IMG/VR virus record: IMGVR_UViG_3300027734_000066
Span: 1 to 63,726 of that record
Direction: 5' to 3' (one strand)
DNA length: 63,726 bases
Source of the DNA: a virus
Part shown: piece after piece, positions 15,552 through 23,822 of the stretch
How positions within the stretch are numbered: the first letter of the stretch is position 1
Layout of the letters: the number at the start of each line of letters is the position of its first letter
Program-made: the position numbers and the translations under genes
The notes under the pieces: generated by a model
The model's input: the letters and a program-made list of their open reading frames with translations, nothing else
Told to the model about the DNA's origin: nothing
Database searches by the model: none

Positions 15552-16578
15552 TTTGTTTCCTCAATTCTATAGCAACCTGTTTGGCGTATTCGTTTAGTGG
15601 CACTCCGAGCCTGTTAGCCAGAGCAACCTGTGTACGGGAGAGAGTGATCTTTTTAGGGGCCACACTTCGAGTAGCAGATGCAACGACTGTCGTCTTGCGA
15701 CGACGCTCTTCGGTCACCTCCTCGTGGTCATCATCGTCCTCAAAGGACTCTGGGAACACTTGGCGCATACGAGAGTTGATTTTCTCGTAGTAATCGTCAG
15801 ATCGCGGGTTGACGCCCTGTTTGACCAGTTTTTGGTGCAACCCCAGCGCAAAACTGGTCATCTCATCGTCTTCTCCGAACCATTTATTGGCTTTTTGCCA
15901 ATCTACGGCGCGGTCATCAACAGACTGTGCTGGGGCGGTTGTTTGCGTTTGTACATCATACTCGTCTTCTTGTAAAGTGGGAAGTTTTAGGTTGTTTACT
16001 CGCTCAACCTTCATTTTTGCAGTAGTCAGTGCCTCTTGAGCCTCGACCACGGCGTCCGCTTCCCCAGACTCGTAGGCTTTCTTGTACTGGGCTTTGGCCT
16101 CGTCATGCTCGGCAGCGGCCATCTTTTTGGCCGATTCCAGCATCGCTTCTTGGTTCTTGGAGACAGTGCCCTTGAGCTTTTTGTTCTCCTCAGCGATCTG
16201 TTGCGCATAACGCAACGCTTCCTCACGTTCTTTGGCGGCAGATTCTGCTGCACGCCGCTGGTCGTGATAGCCCTTGCTAAAGTGTTGCAGGCGCTTGCGC
16301 ACCTTTTCGGAATACTCGTCCATTTCCTCTTCGGAAAGCTCCATAGGAGCCTTAGAACGCTTCTTCCCTTGATCTTCTTCGGGGCGGTCATCAACCACCT
16401 CAATGTCAAAATCGTCTTCCTTGGCTTTCGCCTTGGCCTTTTCGCGCTTGGCTTCTTCATCCGCAGCGCGTCCTTCGACTTTCAGCGCAAAGCTGCCGTC
16501 GCTATTTTCCACAAAGTCTGTTTTATCCGACACCTTATCGGGGTCGGGAAACTCAAACTCCACCTTTTGTATAGCCAT
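15544..16578 (-). CDS. Scaffolding protein
   Basis: 344 residues. It is very rich in Lys, Glu and Ala, with an acidic N-terminal region, a long coiled-coil centre (about 85-195, RKRLQHFSKGYHDQRRAAESAAKEREE...) and a basic helical C terminus (RTQVALANRLGVPLNEYAKQVAIELRK) that resembles the capsid-binding helix-turn-helix of scaffolds. Its place between portal and capsid genes agrees. The scaffold would guide procapsid assembly and then leave. Confidence 0.75.
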   Translation of the reverse strand: MAIQKVEFEFPDPDKVSDKTDFVENSDGSFALKVEGRAADEEAKREKAKAKAKEDDFDIEVVDDRPEEDQGKKRSKAPMELSEEEMDEYSEKVRKRLQHFSKGYHDQRRAAESAAKEREEALRYAQQIAEENKKLKGTVSKNQEAMLESAKKMAAAEHDEAKAQYKKAYESGEADAVVEAQEALTTAKMKVERVNNLKLPTLQEDEYDVQTQTTAPAQSVDDRAVDWQKANKWFGEDDEMTSFALGLHQKLVKQGVNPRSDDYYEKINSRMRQVFPESFEDDDDHEEVTEERRRKTTVVASATRSVAPKKITLSRTQVALANRLGVPLNEYAKQVAIELRKQNG

Positions 16579-16588
16579 GTTCTACTCC

Positions 16589-16966
16589 TTATGCACGCGA
16601 TATGCCACGCGGGTCGGCTACGACAGCCTCAATTGAGTCGTCGTTCATGATCCGATACTCTACACCATTCACACTGACACGAGTGCCAGAATATGAGGGG
16701 AATACCACATAGTCACCTACCTTGCACCAAGGGCCATTTGGGAAACGGCTCTTGTCAGAGTAGGCTTGATCGCCCATGTCGAGCACAAGGCCCACAGTAG
16801 ACATGATGCGTTCTTCACGCATCGTTTGCTTTGCCTTGAGGATGCCCATTTCTCCAAGGGTTTCCTCAATTTGCGGTAAAGCAATCAGCAACCGATACCC
16901 AACAGGCTTTGGAAGCTGGGCTTCCACTTCTTCGTCAGTTACGGCGGTTTCGACTTGATCAGTCAT
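16589..16966 (-). CDS. GroES-like cochaperonin (gp31-type)
   Basis: 125 residues from the ATG at 16966. Residues 19-118 follow the GroES fold: PVGYRLLIALPQIEE, a flexible loop (about 33-54), STVGLVLDMGDQAY, KVGDYVVFPSYSGTRV and GVEYRIMNDDSIEAVV. These blocks align in order with bacterial GroES (VGDIVIF...GVK...ILAIV). T4 gp31 and related phage proteins replace GroES so GroEL can fold the capsid protein. Location between portal and scaffold supports the same job here. The loop lacks the canonical GGIVL motif, so GroEL contact may differ. Confidence 0.75.
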   Translation of the reverse strand: MTDQVETAVTDEEVEAQLPKPVGYRLLIALPQIEETLGEMGILKAKQTMREERIMSTVGLVLDMGDQAYSDKSRFPNGPWCKVGDYVVFPSYSGTRVSVNGVEYRIMNDDSIEAVVADPRGISRA

Positions 16967-17159
16967 TGTCTTCTTCTTCCATTTGAGAACGCGAAAGGTC
17001 TTTCGTGGTTTGGGTAGCAAGCTGGAGACCCCGAATCCTGCCTACTACTTCCCGATATTCAGCAAAGTCTTTAGCTCCACCGTTTATCAAGAACTGGGTT
17101 GAGGAAGCTATATCTTCCTCGTGTTTCATAACGAGCACGTCAAAGACGGATTTGGCCAT
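16959..17159 (-). CDS. Small helical head-module protein
   Basis: 66 residues, mostly helical (SVFDVLVMKHEEDIASS, FAEYREVVGRIRGLQL) with an acidic tail. It starts 3 bp after the portal stop and overlaps the GroES-like gene by 8 bp. It is a recurrent small gene next to phage portals (from memory); function unknown. Confidence 0.65.
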   Translation of the reverse strand: MAKSVFDVLVMKHEEDIASSTQFLINGGAKDFAEYREVVGRIRGLQLATQTTKDLSRSQMEEEDND

Positions 17160-17162
17160 GGA

Positions 17163-19574
17163 TTACTCCTTCTTCCCTTGGGGTTTCGGTGTGGCTAACA
17201 CCTTGAGTGCATCAAGTTTTAGACGTTGCTGAGCTTGGGATTCTTGTGCCTTGACACGATTGGCCTCCTTGTCGGCCTCGATCTTGACGCGCTCTTTCTC
17301 CATAACGAGTTTTGCTGCGGCAATCTCTGCGTCGGTCTGGTCTTTCTGGGCCTTGCGGGTGACCTCCATCTCCTGCACCTTGACCTTGGCCTGCTCCAAC
17401 TGGAACAGGGGGTCTGCGGCTTGCTGCTGGGCTTGTGTCTGCGCGGCTTGCTGCTGGTGCTGCTGGGCCAACTGCTTGCCACCATCGGCAATGAGCTTGG
17501 ACAACTGAACTTCCACGTCTTCTGGCAACTGCTCGTCTGGCGGTGGCAAGGTGACACCGAGGCGTTCCTCCATCTGTTTGCGGTAGCTGAAACCCAAGTG
17601 CTCGGCAATGTGTGCCTGCAACGAAGCCATGATCTGCTGGGCTTGTGGGTTCTGGCCAATGGTCTGCGCAATCATCGGGTCTTGCATAAACGACGTGTGG
17701 GTCGCAATGTGTGCCTCGTGATCTTGGTAGATAAACGCTTTCATCGGTTTGCCCACCAACGCTGACATGTTCTCAGACACTGGGTCACGTGGCTTCTGAT
17801 CCTCGCTCGTTGGCACAATCTTGTCGGCGTTCTTGATGCCCAGCACCTCAATCATCTGACGGTGTAGATATGGCAAGTCATAAATCTGCGGGGCAGACTG
17901 AGACATCTGAAACACAGCCTGATACTGCACCACGCGCTGAGCCATCGTGCTGCTGTTGGGGTCGCTGACAGGGATGACATCCACCATTGCGTAGTCAGAC
18001 TTGCGGGCCTTGGCCAGACCCGTCTCAGGCTGGTAGCCGTATTCCTCGGGTGCTTCTTCTGCAATGATCTTCTTTAAGAGCTTGAACTCTTGCTTCATCG
18101 CATAGTGCACACGGGCTTGCACAGCCGCCATGGGCTTGAGGGTGCGCTCCAGCAATGCCAGCGTGGTGCCCACAGGTGCGTTTGCGCTCATGTCCGACAC
18201 GTTCATGTCGCTGATTGCGCCAAGGCGACGGCCTTCTTCAGTAATCCGTTGGAGGAGGGCCAGAAGTGTTTGCGATGGCTCCTTGTACGGGAGCATCATG
18301 ATGTTGTCTTTGATCGAGCCGCTGGGCACGTCCACGTCGCGGAACTCACCGGGGTTGATCGGTGTGTCGTCACCCTTGACACGCAGGCCACGGGCCTTCA
18401 GACCACCCGGCAGGTTTGACAATGTGCCAGCATCAACAAGTTGACGAATGATTGAGGTGCCTGCGCGGGCGTAGCCGCCAATGATGTGGATGAGTCCCAG
18501 ACCATAGAAGCCAAAGCCGGGCACATATACATAGTGCACGAAGTGGTCATCCTTCAAACGCAGCGGGTCTTCTTCTTCCCAGTTGCGACGCACAGAAAGA
18601 ACTTCTCCTGTGCCACGGTCAATAGTCACCACGTAGGGCTTGGGTAAGTCATCTTCCTCGTCATCTACGCCGTCAATCAGCATGTCAACGCTGATCTCCA
18701 ACAGTGTGTATCGCTCGTCATTCTGGATTGTGTAGCCGCCTTCTTCAGCCTTTTTCTTTTCCACGTCTGTGGGGAACGACTGGGGGTCACCAAGGTCAAC
18801 CTCACGGTAGAACCCGCTGGCCATCAGCTTGTCCATCTCGTTCTTGGTTTTGCGCATCACGTGGGTGACACGCTCGGCCTGCTCAATGTGTGACGCACCG
18901 TAGGGCACTACAACATCTTCTGCTGGGAGGTAGATAGAGACTTGACGGCCAAGCAGCGGGTCAAAGTACACCTTCTTAAACGCGCTACCTGCCAGACCCA
19001 AGCTGTACAGCATGCGCTCATGCTCAGGCCGGTACTCGATCATGCGCTCTGTCAACTGATAGTTCATGTCGTTCTTGACGCGCTCAGCGGCTTCTTCCTT
19101 CTCCTTTGTGGTCTTGCCAAGAATCTTTGTCTTGACAGGGCCAGCGGCAGGGAATGTCTCGCTCATGGTCTCAGCTTGGAACCGGATTGCCGCCTCGGCC
19201 AACACTGTGGAATACACGCCACAGGCGTCGTCCCACGGCTCGGTGCGCTCCTCATACTTGAAGCCCAGCACCTCCAGACCCTTGACGAATGTGTCGGCCC
19301 AGTCTTTGCGGGCCACCATGTCGGCCTCAAACAACTCAATCAGGTCACTGGACAGGGTGTGCAGCACGCCCTCATCAACGTGTTCTGCAAGGTTGCACTC
19401 AAAGTCAGTCTCGTCCTTCTCATCCGTGGCCTCGCCCATGATGATCTCAGCGCCGCCGTCGGGCAACATGTTGACCGTGGACTCCTCGTCCATCGTGACC
19501 TCAATACTGTCACCCAAGCTCTCCAGCCCTTGTGGCGCGGAGTACAAGCTCTTGCCCATCGAATCTGTTGCCAT
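17163..19574 (-). CDS. Portal protein
   Basis: 803 residues, at the large end of podovirus portals (P22 about 725). The core has RPEHERMLYSLGLAGSAFKKVYFD and IYLPAEDVVVPYGA, followed by GFGFYGLGLIHIIGGYA, all features of P22/T7-type portals. The last 120 residues are a Gln/Ala/Lys-rich coiled coil resembling the P22 portal barrel that extends into the capsid. The N-terminal 60 residues are acidic. It lies between terminase and scaffold genes and forms the DNA entry ring. Confidence 0.9.
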   Translation of the reverse strand: MATDSMGKSLYSAPQGLESLGDSIEVTMDEESTVNMLPDGGAEIIMGEATDEKDETDFECNLAEHVDEGVLHTLSSDLIELFEADMVARKDWADTFVKGLEVLGFKYEERTEPWDDACGVYSTVLAEAAIRFQAETMSETFPAAGPVKTKILGKTTKEKEEAAERVKNDMNYQLTERMIEYRPEHERMLYSLGLAGSAFKKVYFDPLLGRQVSIYLPAEDVVVPYGASHIEQAERVTHVMRKTKNEMDKLMASGFYREVDLGDPQSFPTDVEKKKAEEGGYTIQNDERYTLLEISVDMLIDGVDDEEDDLPKPYVVTIDRGTGEVLSVRRNWEEEDPLRLKDDHFVHYVYVPGFGFYGLGLIHIIGGYARAGTSIIRQLVDAGTLSNLPGGLKARGLRVKGDDTPINPGEFRDVDVPSGSIKDNIMMLPYKEPSQTLLALLQRITEEGRRLGAISDMNVSDMSANAPVGTTLALLERTLKPMAAVQARVHYAMKQEFKLLKKIIAEEAPEEYGYQPETGLAKARKSDYAMVDVIPVSDPNSSTMAQRVVQYQAVFQMSQSAPQIYDLPYLHRQMIEVLGIKNADKIVPTSEDQKPRDPVSENMSALVGKPMKAFIYQDHEAHIATHTSFMQDPMIAQTIGQNPQAQQIMASLQAHIAEHLGFSYRKQMEERLGVTLPPPDEQLPEDVEVQLSKLIADGGKQLAQQHQQQAAQTQAQQQAADPLFQLEQAKVKVQEMEVTRKAQKDQTDAEIAAAKLVMEKERVKIEADKEANRVKAQESQAQQRLKLDALKVLATPKPQGKKE

Positions 19575-19583
19575 GATCTATCC

Positions 19584-21146
19584 TTAGTAGTACCCGCCCT
19601 TGCGGGATTTGAAATATCGAATCTCATCCGGCTCATCAGAAGGCAATCGGATGAAGCCCCCTTGGCGAAACCGCATCAGTGCCATTACTGTCGAGTCCAC
19701 CAAGTCATCGTTACTCATGAATGGAAAACCTGCAATCTCCTCCACGACCTCTTCGGCCCAGCGAGTGTCAGGCACCCAACACAGACCAGAGCGCACGATG
19801 TCTGCCACAGAGTTTAACCGTGCCAGCTTATCTCCGCTACCTCTGTGTGGGGTGAACTCCCCTACAGGAATGCCGGTGCGCCGCATCTCTTGGTAGAGCT
19901 GCGTGCCTGCGGATTTCTTCTCCACGATGAACGCATCTGGCTCCCACTCTTTGTACTCAGAATACGCGAGTTCTTTTAACTCTGGGAACTCCAGACGCTT
20001 CTTGATTGAGTTCAGCAGGATGATGTTGTGGCACCCCTCCTCGTCGTTCATGAACACGCCCCAAGTTGTCAGGGCGGTAAAGTCAGCGCGGTTGTGGCTC
20101 TCAGCCGCCGCGTCCAAACTCATGATCACGTACTCACACACCGGTGGGTCTTCTTTCTCCCAGAGCTTCCACCAGTCGCGCTTGACAACTGACGCTTCTT
20201 CTGCGGTGGGATTTTGCTGGTACTGCGCGTTCCATTGGAACGTAGGCATTGACGCCTTGGTGCGCAGCAGTGCTTTCATGTCAAAGAACTCTGGCCACAA
20301 CGGCTTTTGCACAATGCTGCCGTCTGTCTGCTCCGTGTCTACGATGGCTGGAAACTCAATCACCTCGTACTGATCAGAGCCCTCGTTGGCCCGCATGTCG
20401 TTGGTGACGCGCCCAGTCAGGTCGTTTTGGTGCCAGCGTGTTTGAACAATGGCAACCCGTCCGCCCGGCATAAGACGAGTACGAGCACCGTATGTGAACC
20501 ACTCGTATGCTTTATCAAACACGTCAAAGTTGCCGTTGATGATGTCTTGCTCGTTATGAGGATCGTCAACAAGAAGCAAATCAGCGCCACGACCAGCCAA
20601 AGCAGAACCGACACCACAAGCAAAATACTCTCCACCTGCGCCGGTGCTCCATCGACCCGCACTCTTGGAATCCGACGCAAGACCGACGTTGGGGAAGATA
20701 AGTTTGTAGGCATCTGAGTCAATGATGTTCCTGACCTTGCGGCCAAAGTCCACGGCAAGGTCTGTGGTGTGGGAGACCATCAGCACCTTCTTATTAGGGT
20801 ATTTCCCAAGAAACCAAGCTGGGAAATAAATAGACACCATTTGCGACTTGCCATGACGTGGTGGCATGTTCACGCACACACGGTCTTTGTTTCCCGCAGC
20901 AATGTCCATGAGCAAGTTGGCCAACCTGCGGTGGTGCTTGCCCACCTTGTAGTCTGGCTGCATGTGCTTGCAAAACTCAACCAGATCATCAAAACACGCC
21001 TTGGCCGTCTTGCGGCTGTCAATGGTGTCTGCAATCTTCTCAATTTCGGCCTGTTCCTCGGGGGAATAAGCGTCAATGTTGTCCAGCATCAGCCGGATTT
21101 CTTCCTCTGTAAAGTCGTCTGCACTGAGGGAAGTGCTCTCAGTCAT
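19584..21146 (-). CDS. terL: Terminase large subunit
   Basis: 520 residues from the ATG at 21146; upstream in-frame ATGs lie inside the small-subunit gene. ATPase domain: Walker A PPRHGKSQ (about 95-102), Walker B LLLVDDP (Asp194-Asp195), coupling segment VAIVQTRWHQNDL. Nuclease domain: IMSLDAA with a later DADAF-like VEKKSAG segment and DLVDSTVMAL carrying the metal-binding Asp residues. This motor pumps DNA into the procapsid and cuts concatemers. The start overlaps the small-subunit stop by 8 bp (ATGACTGA). Confidence 0.95.
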   Translation of the reverse strand: MTESTSLSADDFTEEEIRLMLDNIDAYSPEEQAEIEKIADTIDSRKTAKACFDDLVEFCKHMQPDYKVGKHHRRLANLLMDIAAGNKDRVCVNMPPRHGKSQMVSIYFPAWFLGKYPNKKVLMVSHTTDLAVDFGRKVRNIIDSDAYKLIFPNVGLASDSKSAGRWSTGAGGEYFACGVGSALAGRGADLLLVDDPHNEQDIINGNFDVFDKAYEWFTYGARTRLMPGGRVAIVQTRWHQNDLTGRVTNDMRANEGSDQYEVIEFPAIVDTEQTDGSIVQKPLWPEFFDMKALLRTKASMPTFQWNAQYQQNPTAEEASVVKRDWWKLWEKEDPPVCEYVIMSLDAAAESHNRADFTALTTWGVFMNDEEGCHNIILLNSIKKRLEFPELKELAYSEYKEWEPDAFIVEKKSAGTQLYQEMRRTGIPVGEFTPHRGSGDKLARLNSVADIVRSGLCWVPDTRWAEEVVEEIAGFPFMSNDDLVDSTVMALMRFRQGGFIRLPSDEPDEIRYFKSRKGGYY

Positions 21147-21858
21147 CAAAACTCTCGATTTCCGACTCAAATACAGCCGGTTTTTGCACGTTTTCTGCAA
21201 TTTCTTGTGAAATTTCGGGTTTGAGGCCCATTTCTGCATCCACGTCGATGACATCCCCACCAATTTCAACCGCATCGGTGGGCAGATCGGGTCTGTGAAT
21301 CAATCTTTGGAGCTTGGCACGCAGTCGGGCCTTCAATTCGTCCGTTGACTGGTGCGTGATTGTCACTTCTGACCTGTCTGTGAACAGCCCCACGTCCGAA
21401 TGCTTGCCCAAAAGCTCCAGTGCACGGATTCTGATGCGCGGGTCGGGGTTCTGGGACTCTTCCAGCAACCGGTTTGTCACCATGTGACGCACCTCAATGG
21501 CATGTGTGACCACAGCCCTGCCATATTCGTCCAAATACGACCGAATGTTCAGAAGGGAAGCAGGCGTCAGTGATGACGCACGTGCATGTGATACTGCGTT
21601 GCTGGTGTTGTGGGGGCTGTTGGCGTACGCCGTGGTGATTGCAGCCGCAGCTTGTGCATCTTCCTCGTTGGGTTCTTGCACCTCCAGTCCATGTTCCTCT
21701 AATAGAAGGATGGAACGGCAGGCGGCCTCAGCCCTTTCTCGCAAGTCGAGGTATGGAATGTCTGGGATGATCTCCACCCCGAATTCTGGCATGAGTTCAA
21801 TTGTCATTGTGCGCAAGTCCGTGTAGACCGATGGTGTTGGTGTGGGTTTGGTTTTCAT
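21139..21858 (-). CDS. terS: Terminase small subunit-like protein
   Basis: 239 residues from the ATG at 21858; a GTG at 21900 in frame is an alternative and would add 14 residues. The segment VRHMVTNRLLEESQNPDPRI followed by ALELLGKHSDVGLF and DRSEVTITH resembles small terminase oligomerisation regions, and the gene directly precedes terL with an 8-bp overlap. No clear N-terminal helix-turn-helix is seen. It would recognise the packaging site. The assignment rests mainly on place and this central motif. Confidence 0.7.
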   Translation of the reverse strand: MKTKPTPTPSVYTDLRTMTIELMPEFGVEIIPDIPYLDLRERAEAACRSILLLEEHGLEVQEPNEEDAQAAAAITTAYANSPHNTSNAVSHARASSLTPASLLNIRSYLDEYGRAVVTHAIEVRHMVTNRLLEESQNPDPRIRIRALELLGKHSDVGLFTDRSEVTITHQSTDELKARLRAKLQRLIHRPDLPTDAVEIGGDVIDVDAEMGLKPEISQEIAENVQKPAVFESEIESFDD

Positions 21859-21944
21859 GGGTTTACCATTCTCCCGAACGGCGCAGACATAGCCCTGCAC
21901 CCGGCGTGTACCTTTGTCTATCGTCCTTGTACACCAACGCGCAC

Positions 21945-21974
21945 AGTGTAGTGTATTTTTTCAAAGGATGTCAA
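21945..21974 (-). promoter_or_regulatory. Sigma70-type promoter for the late (leftward) operon
   Basis: On the minus strand TTGACA (21974-21969) is followed after 18 bp by TACACT (21950-21945). The -35 is a perfect consensus match. It lies about 90 bp before the small terminase start and is the only good candidate for the leftward arm in this region. Confidence 0.6.
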
Positions 21975-22278
21975 ACTTCCCTATGGGGGGTGTTCTACAT
22001 AAACGCAGAGTTAACGCTACGTAGGTATCCTAAAAGATGTTATGGGGGGTAGTCCTATGTAACCCGCCAAGACGTACCGGTGTGTTATGTATAAACAAGA
22101 TATAGTTTAATCTCTATATAGGGTTAGGGAAAATTTTTATGGGGTATAGGCACTTTTTGAAGGTGGGGGGTATTTGCGCGGAATAGTATACCTACGCAGC
22201 CACAGGGACTCCTAACCACACAGTGGGGGGTGGCGTACGGGTGGGTCAGTCATAGGGCCAAATCCGATTCGGTGTGAT

Positions 22279-22295
22279 GTTATACGCGGTATAAC
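22279..22295. promoter_or_regulatory. Palindromic site 1, GTTATAC-GCG-GTATAAC
   Basis: Perfect 7-bp inverted arms with a 3-bp centre. This is one of six copies in 22.2-25.5 kb. It lies 33 bp upstream of the -35 box of the promoter for the first early gene, so it may be an operator or activator site. Confidence 0.7.
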
Positions 22296-22328
22296 AACTA
22301 TCGGATTCTATCTAATCGTGCCTATTCC

Positions 22329-22357
22329 TTGACAATCACACTATACGCTGTTACAGT
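22329..22357 (+). promoter_or_regulatory. Sigma70-type promoter for the first early gene
   Basis: TTGACA (22329-22334), 17-bp spacer, TACAGT (22352-22357). The -35 is perfect and the -10 matches four of six. The start codon at 22419 lies about 55 bp beyond the expected transcription start. Confidence 0.65.
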
Positions 22358-22418
22358 TCAGTCATCGGTTCAGACAACGCTTTGATTGTCTGCCGATTAA
22401 CCCTTGAAAGGGGATTGT

Positions 22419-22922
22419 ATGTCTACATTGAAATTGTCTGCTGAGACCATCAGCACTGTGGTGGAAACTCTGAAGGCTGACACGGCTGTGCAGAAACGCT
22501 GGTTGAAAGCGGCTGACGCTATGCGTGCTGAAGGTGTGACGTCTGAGACGTTGGACAACGACAAGGAATATCGAGACGCATTCAAGCGTGACGTTATCCT
22601 GCTGTCCTTCACCAAGACGGAGCAGGCCATCATGGCCAAGCCTACAACCTCACTTAGTGAGGAGGAGAAGGTCACCAAGCGTTGGATTATTCAGCAGACT
22701 GGTGCCAAACTGGTGAAGGTCACCAGTCACGTTCGCAAGGCTGAGCAGGAGGAAATGCTCACGGATGACGAACGTGGTGCAAAGAAGGTCAGCGACATGG
22801 CCACACGGCTGAAGCGTGATCTGACGGCATGGATTGACAAGGTGGAGAAGGCTGAAGCGGTGACGTTCTCAGCCACTGAGATGGTGAAATATCTGAAGTC
22901 TGCTTCAGCACTGATCAAGTAA
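22419..22922 (+). CDS. Early protein, helical, unknown function
   Basis: 167 residues from the ATG at 22419, with GAAAGGGG 6 nt upstream; a TTG five codons earlier is less likely. The product is almost wholly helical and highly charged (LSEEEKVTKRWIIQQTG, DMATRLKRDLTAWIDKVEKAEAV). It has its own promoter and strong terminator, so it is a monocistronic, probably first-expressed gene next to the putative origin. No DNA-binding motif is clearly visible. It could be a host take-over or regulatory protein; it is not recognised. Confidence 0.75.
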   Translation: MSTLKLSAETISTVVETLKADTAVQKRWLKAADAMRAEGVTSETLDNDKEYRDAFKRDVILLSFTKTEQAIMAKPTTSLSEEEKVTKRWIIQQTGAKLVKVTSHVRKAEQEEMLTDDERGAKKVSDMATRLKRDLTAWIDKVEKAEAVTFSATEMVKYLKSASALIK

Positions 22923-22934
22923 TTGATCAACCCC

Positions 22935-22968
22935 AAACCCCTGATCGAAAGGTCAGGGGTTTTTTTTT
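22935..22968 (+). terminator. Intrinsic terminator after the first early gene
   Basis: AAACCCCTGATC (22935-22946) pairs with GGTCAGGGGTTT (22951-22962), with one G-U pair, around a GAAA tetraloop, and runs into nine T. It is a near-ideal Rho-independent terminator 13 bp after the stop. Confidence 0.92.
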
Positions 22969-22986
22969 CGTCTAAATTTTTTCGAT

Positions 22987-23003
22987 GTTATCCGCCGTAT
23001 AAC
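22987..23003. promoter_or_regulatory. Palindromic site 2, one mismatch
   Basis: GTTATCC-GCC-GTATAAC: the left arm has one change from GTTATAC. It starts the first copy of a direct repeat that continues ACCAGTTCCT and AAGCGGCG. Confidence 0.6.
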
Positions 23004-23151
23004 AACTGATACCAGTTCCTGAAGCGGCGACGAGCACGATAGCCAGCGGCACGCCACGCGCCCGATCCGTGAGCCTGAAGCTCATGACCACACACAAACA
23101 ACTCACCACGTGATACCCCACGCACCCGAATCGCTTGATTTTTTCCACCGT

Positions 23152-23168
23152 GTTATCTGCCGTATAAC
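23152..23168. promoter_or_regulatory. Palindromic site 3, one mismatch
   Basis: GTTATCT-GCC-GTATAAC, with the left arm one base off the consensus. It leads the second copy of the 50-bp direct repeat. Confidence 0.6.
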
Positions 23169-23206
23169 ACCCGAAACCAGTTCCTAAAGCGGCGGCGAGT
23201 ACCAAC

Positions 23207-23375
23207 TGTTCGTTTTTGGCTTTGTTCTATTGTTCGTTTTTAGATGTTGTTCTACTGTTCGTTTTAATTAGTTTTACATTGTTCGATTCACTCAAATGGC
23301 TAACATGTTTTTTGTAACGGCTAATGTTCGTTTTTACCCCCTAATGTTCCGCAATGTTCCTGCAATGTTCGTTTT
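23207..23375 (+). repeat. Array of TGTTCGTTTT repeats (iteron-like)
   Basis: TGTTCGTTTT occurs at 23207, 23231, 23256, 23325 and 23366, with the variant TGTTCGATT at 23280 and short TGTTCC copies at 23345 and 23355. All lie in the same orientation. Two copies are part of a longer TTGTTCTAYTGTTCGTTTT direct repeat. An ATGTTC...GAACAT inverted pair closes the array (to 23386), and another TGTTCTTTTTT lies near 23498. Spacing is irregular, unlike CRISPR. Initiator iterons or multiple operator half-sites are plausible. Confidence 0.65.
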
Positions 23376-23726
23376 CGTAAGAACATTATAAAACTGCATT
23401 GGATGTCAATTGATGCACTGATATGAGAGACAGAATAAAATATCTTGTTTATTAGATAATAAGATAATAGATAGATAGATAGTTTGTTTGTAATGTTCTT
23501 TTTTAGGAAAAGAGTCCGAAGGTATAAATTGTCCAGCCAGCTTTTTTGCCCAAGAATTTAAAAAGTTGCGACGTGTTCCAAAAAGGTCGGGGTATGTTTA
23601 AAAACACGGTACTTCCAGAACATCGTGGTACATCAAGGACTTGCATAGCTACATTACAAGAACATTTACCTTTCTAAAGAACACTTCACAATACCTAATA
23701 ACACACCACAATCAAGCACCAAACAC

Positions 23727-23755
23727 TTGACTTAGACAGTTCATTATGTTATACT
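23727..23755 (+). promoter_or_regulatory. Strong sigma70-type promoter for the 23845 operon
   Basis: TTGACT (23727-23732), 17-bp spacer, TATACT (23750-23755). The 16 bases at 23721-23736 are identical to those around the -35 of the next promoter (24476-24491). A perfect palindrome lies in the leader 51 bp downstream. Confidence 0.75.
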
Positions 23756-23805
23756 ATAGTCTGTTGGTTGATAAAGTGTTCTGAGGGTTCAAAACCACCA
23801 ACAAT

Positions 23806-23822
23806 GTTATACGCCGTATAAC
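23806..23822. promoter_or_regulatory. Palindromic site 4, GTTATAC-GCC-GTATAAC
   Basis: Perfect copy between the promoter at 23727-23755 and the ribosome-binding site of the 23845 gene. It could act as a DNA operator or as a 7-bp hairpin in the mRNA leader. Confidence 0.75.

Larger units (their letters stand above)
21859..22418. other. Divergent regulatory region and possible replication origin
   Basis: About 560 bp without a gene separate the leftward late operon from the rightward early arm. It holds a leftward promoter (21945-21974), a rightward promoter (22329-22357), a palindrome (22279-22295) and four TGGGGGGT octamers. These lie at 21984, 22043, 22164 and 22224, giving spacings of 59, 121 and 60 bp. 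An AT-rich stretch (about 22085-22140) lies between the second and third. A 7-bp inverted repeat AATCCGA/TCGGATT (22261-22267 and 22301-22307) surrounds the palindrome. An origin role is inferred. Confidence 0.55.
22987..23201. repeat. Pair of about 50-bp imperfect direct repeats
   Basis: Copies at 22987-23036 and 23152-23201 share the palindrome variant, then ACCAGTTCCT, AAGCGGCG and CGAG with about ten differences in total. They lie 165 bp apart in gene-free DNA. The shared sequence downstream of the palindrome suggests a compound binding site or an old duplication. Confidence 0.6.

Noticed and set aside
18942-19817. 291-codon plus-strand frame
   Set aside because: It is antisense to portal and terminase genes whose motifs are clear; its product has no recognisable domain.
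23207-23500. Possible CRISPR array
   Set aside because: Repeats are only 10 bp, spacing is irregular, the gaps do not behave as spacers and there are no cas genes (the Cas4-like nuclease is a lone phage type).
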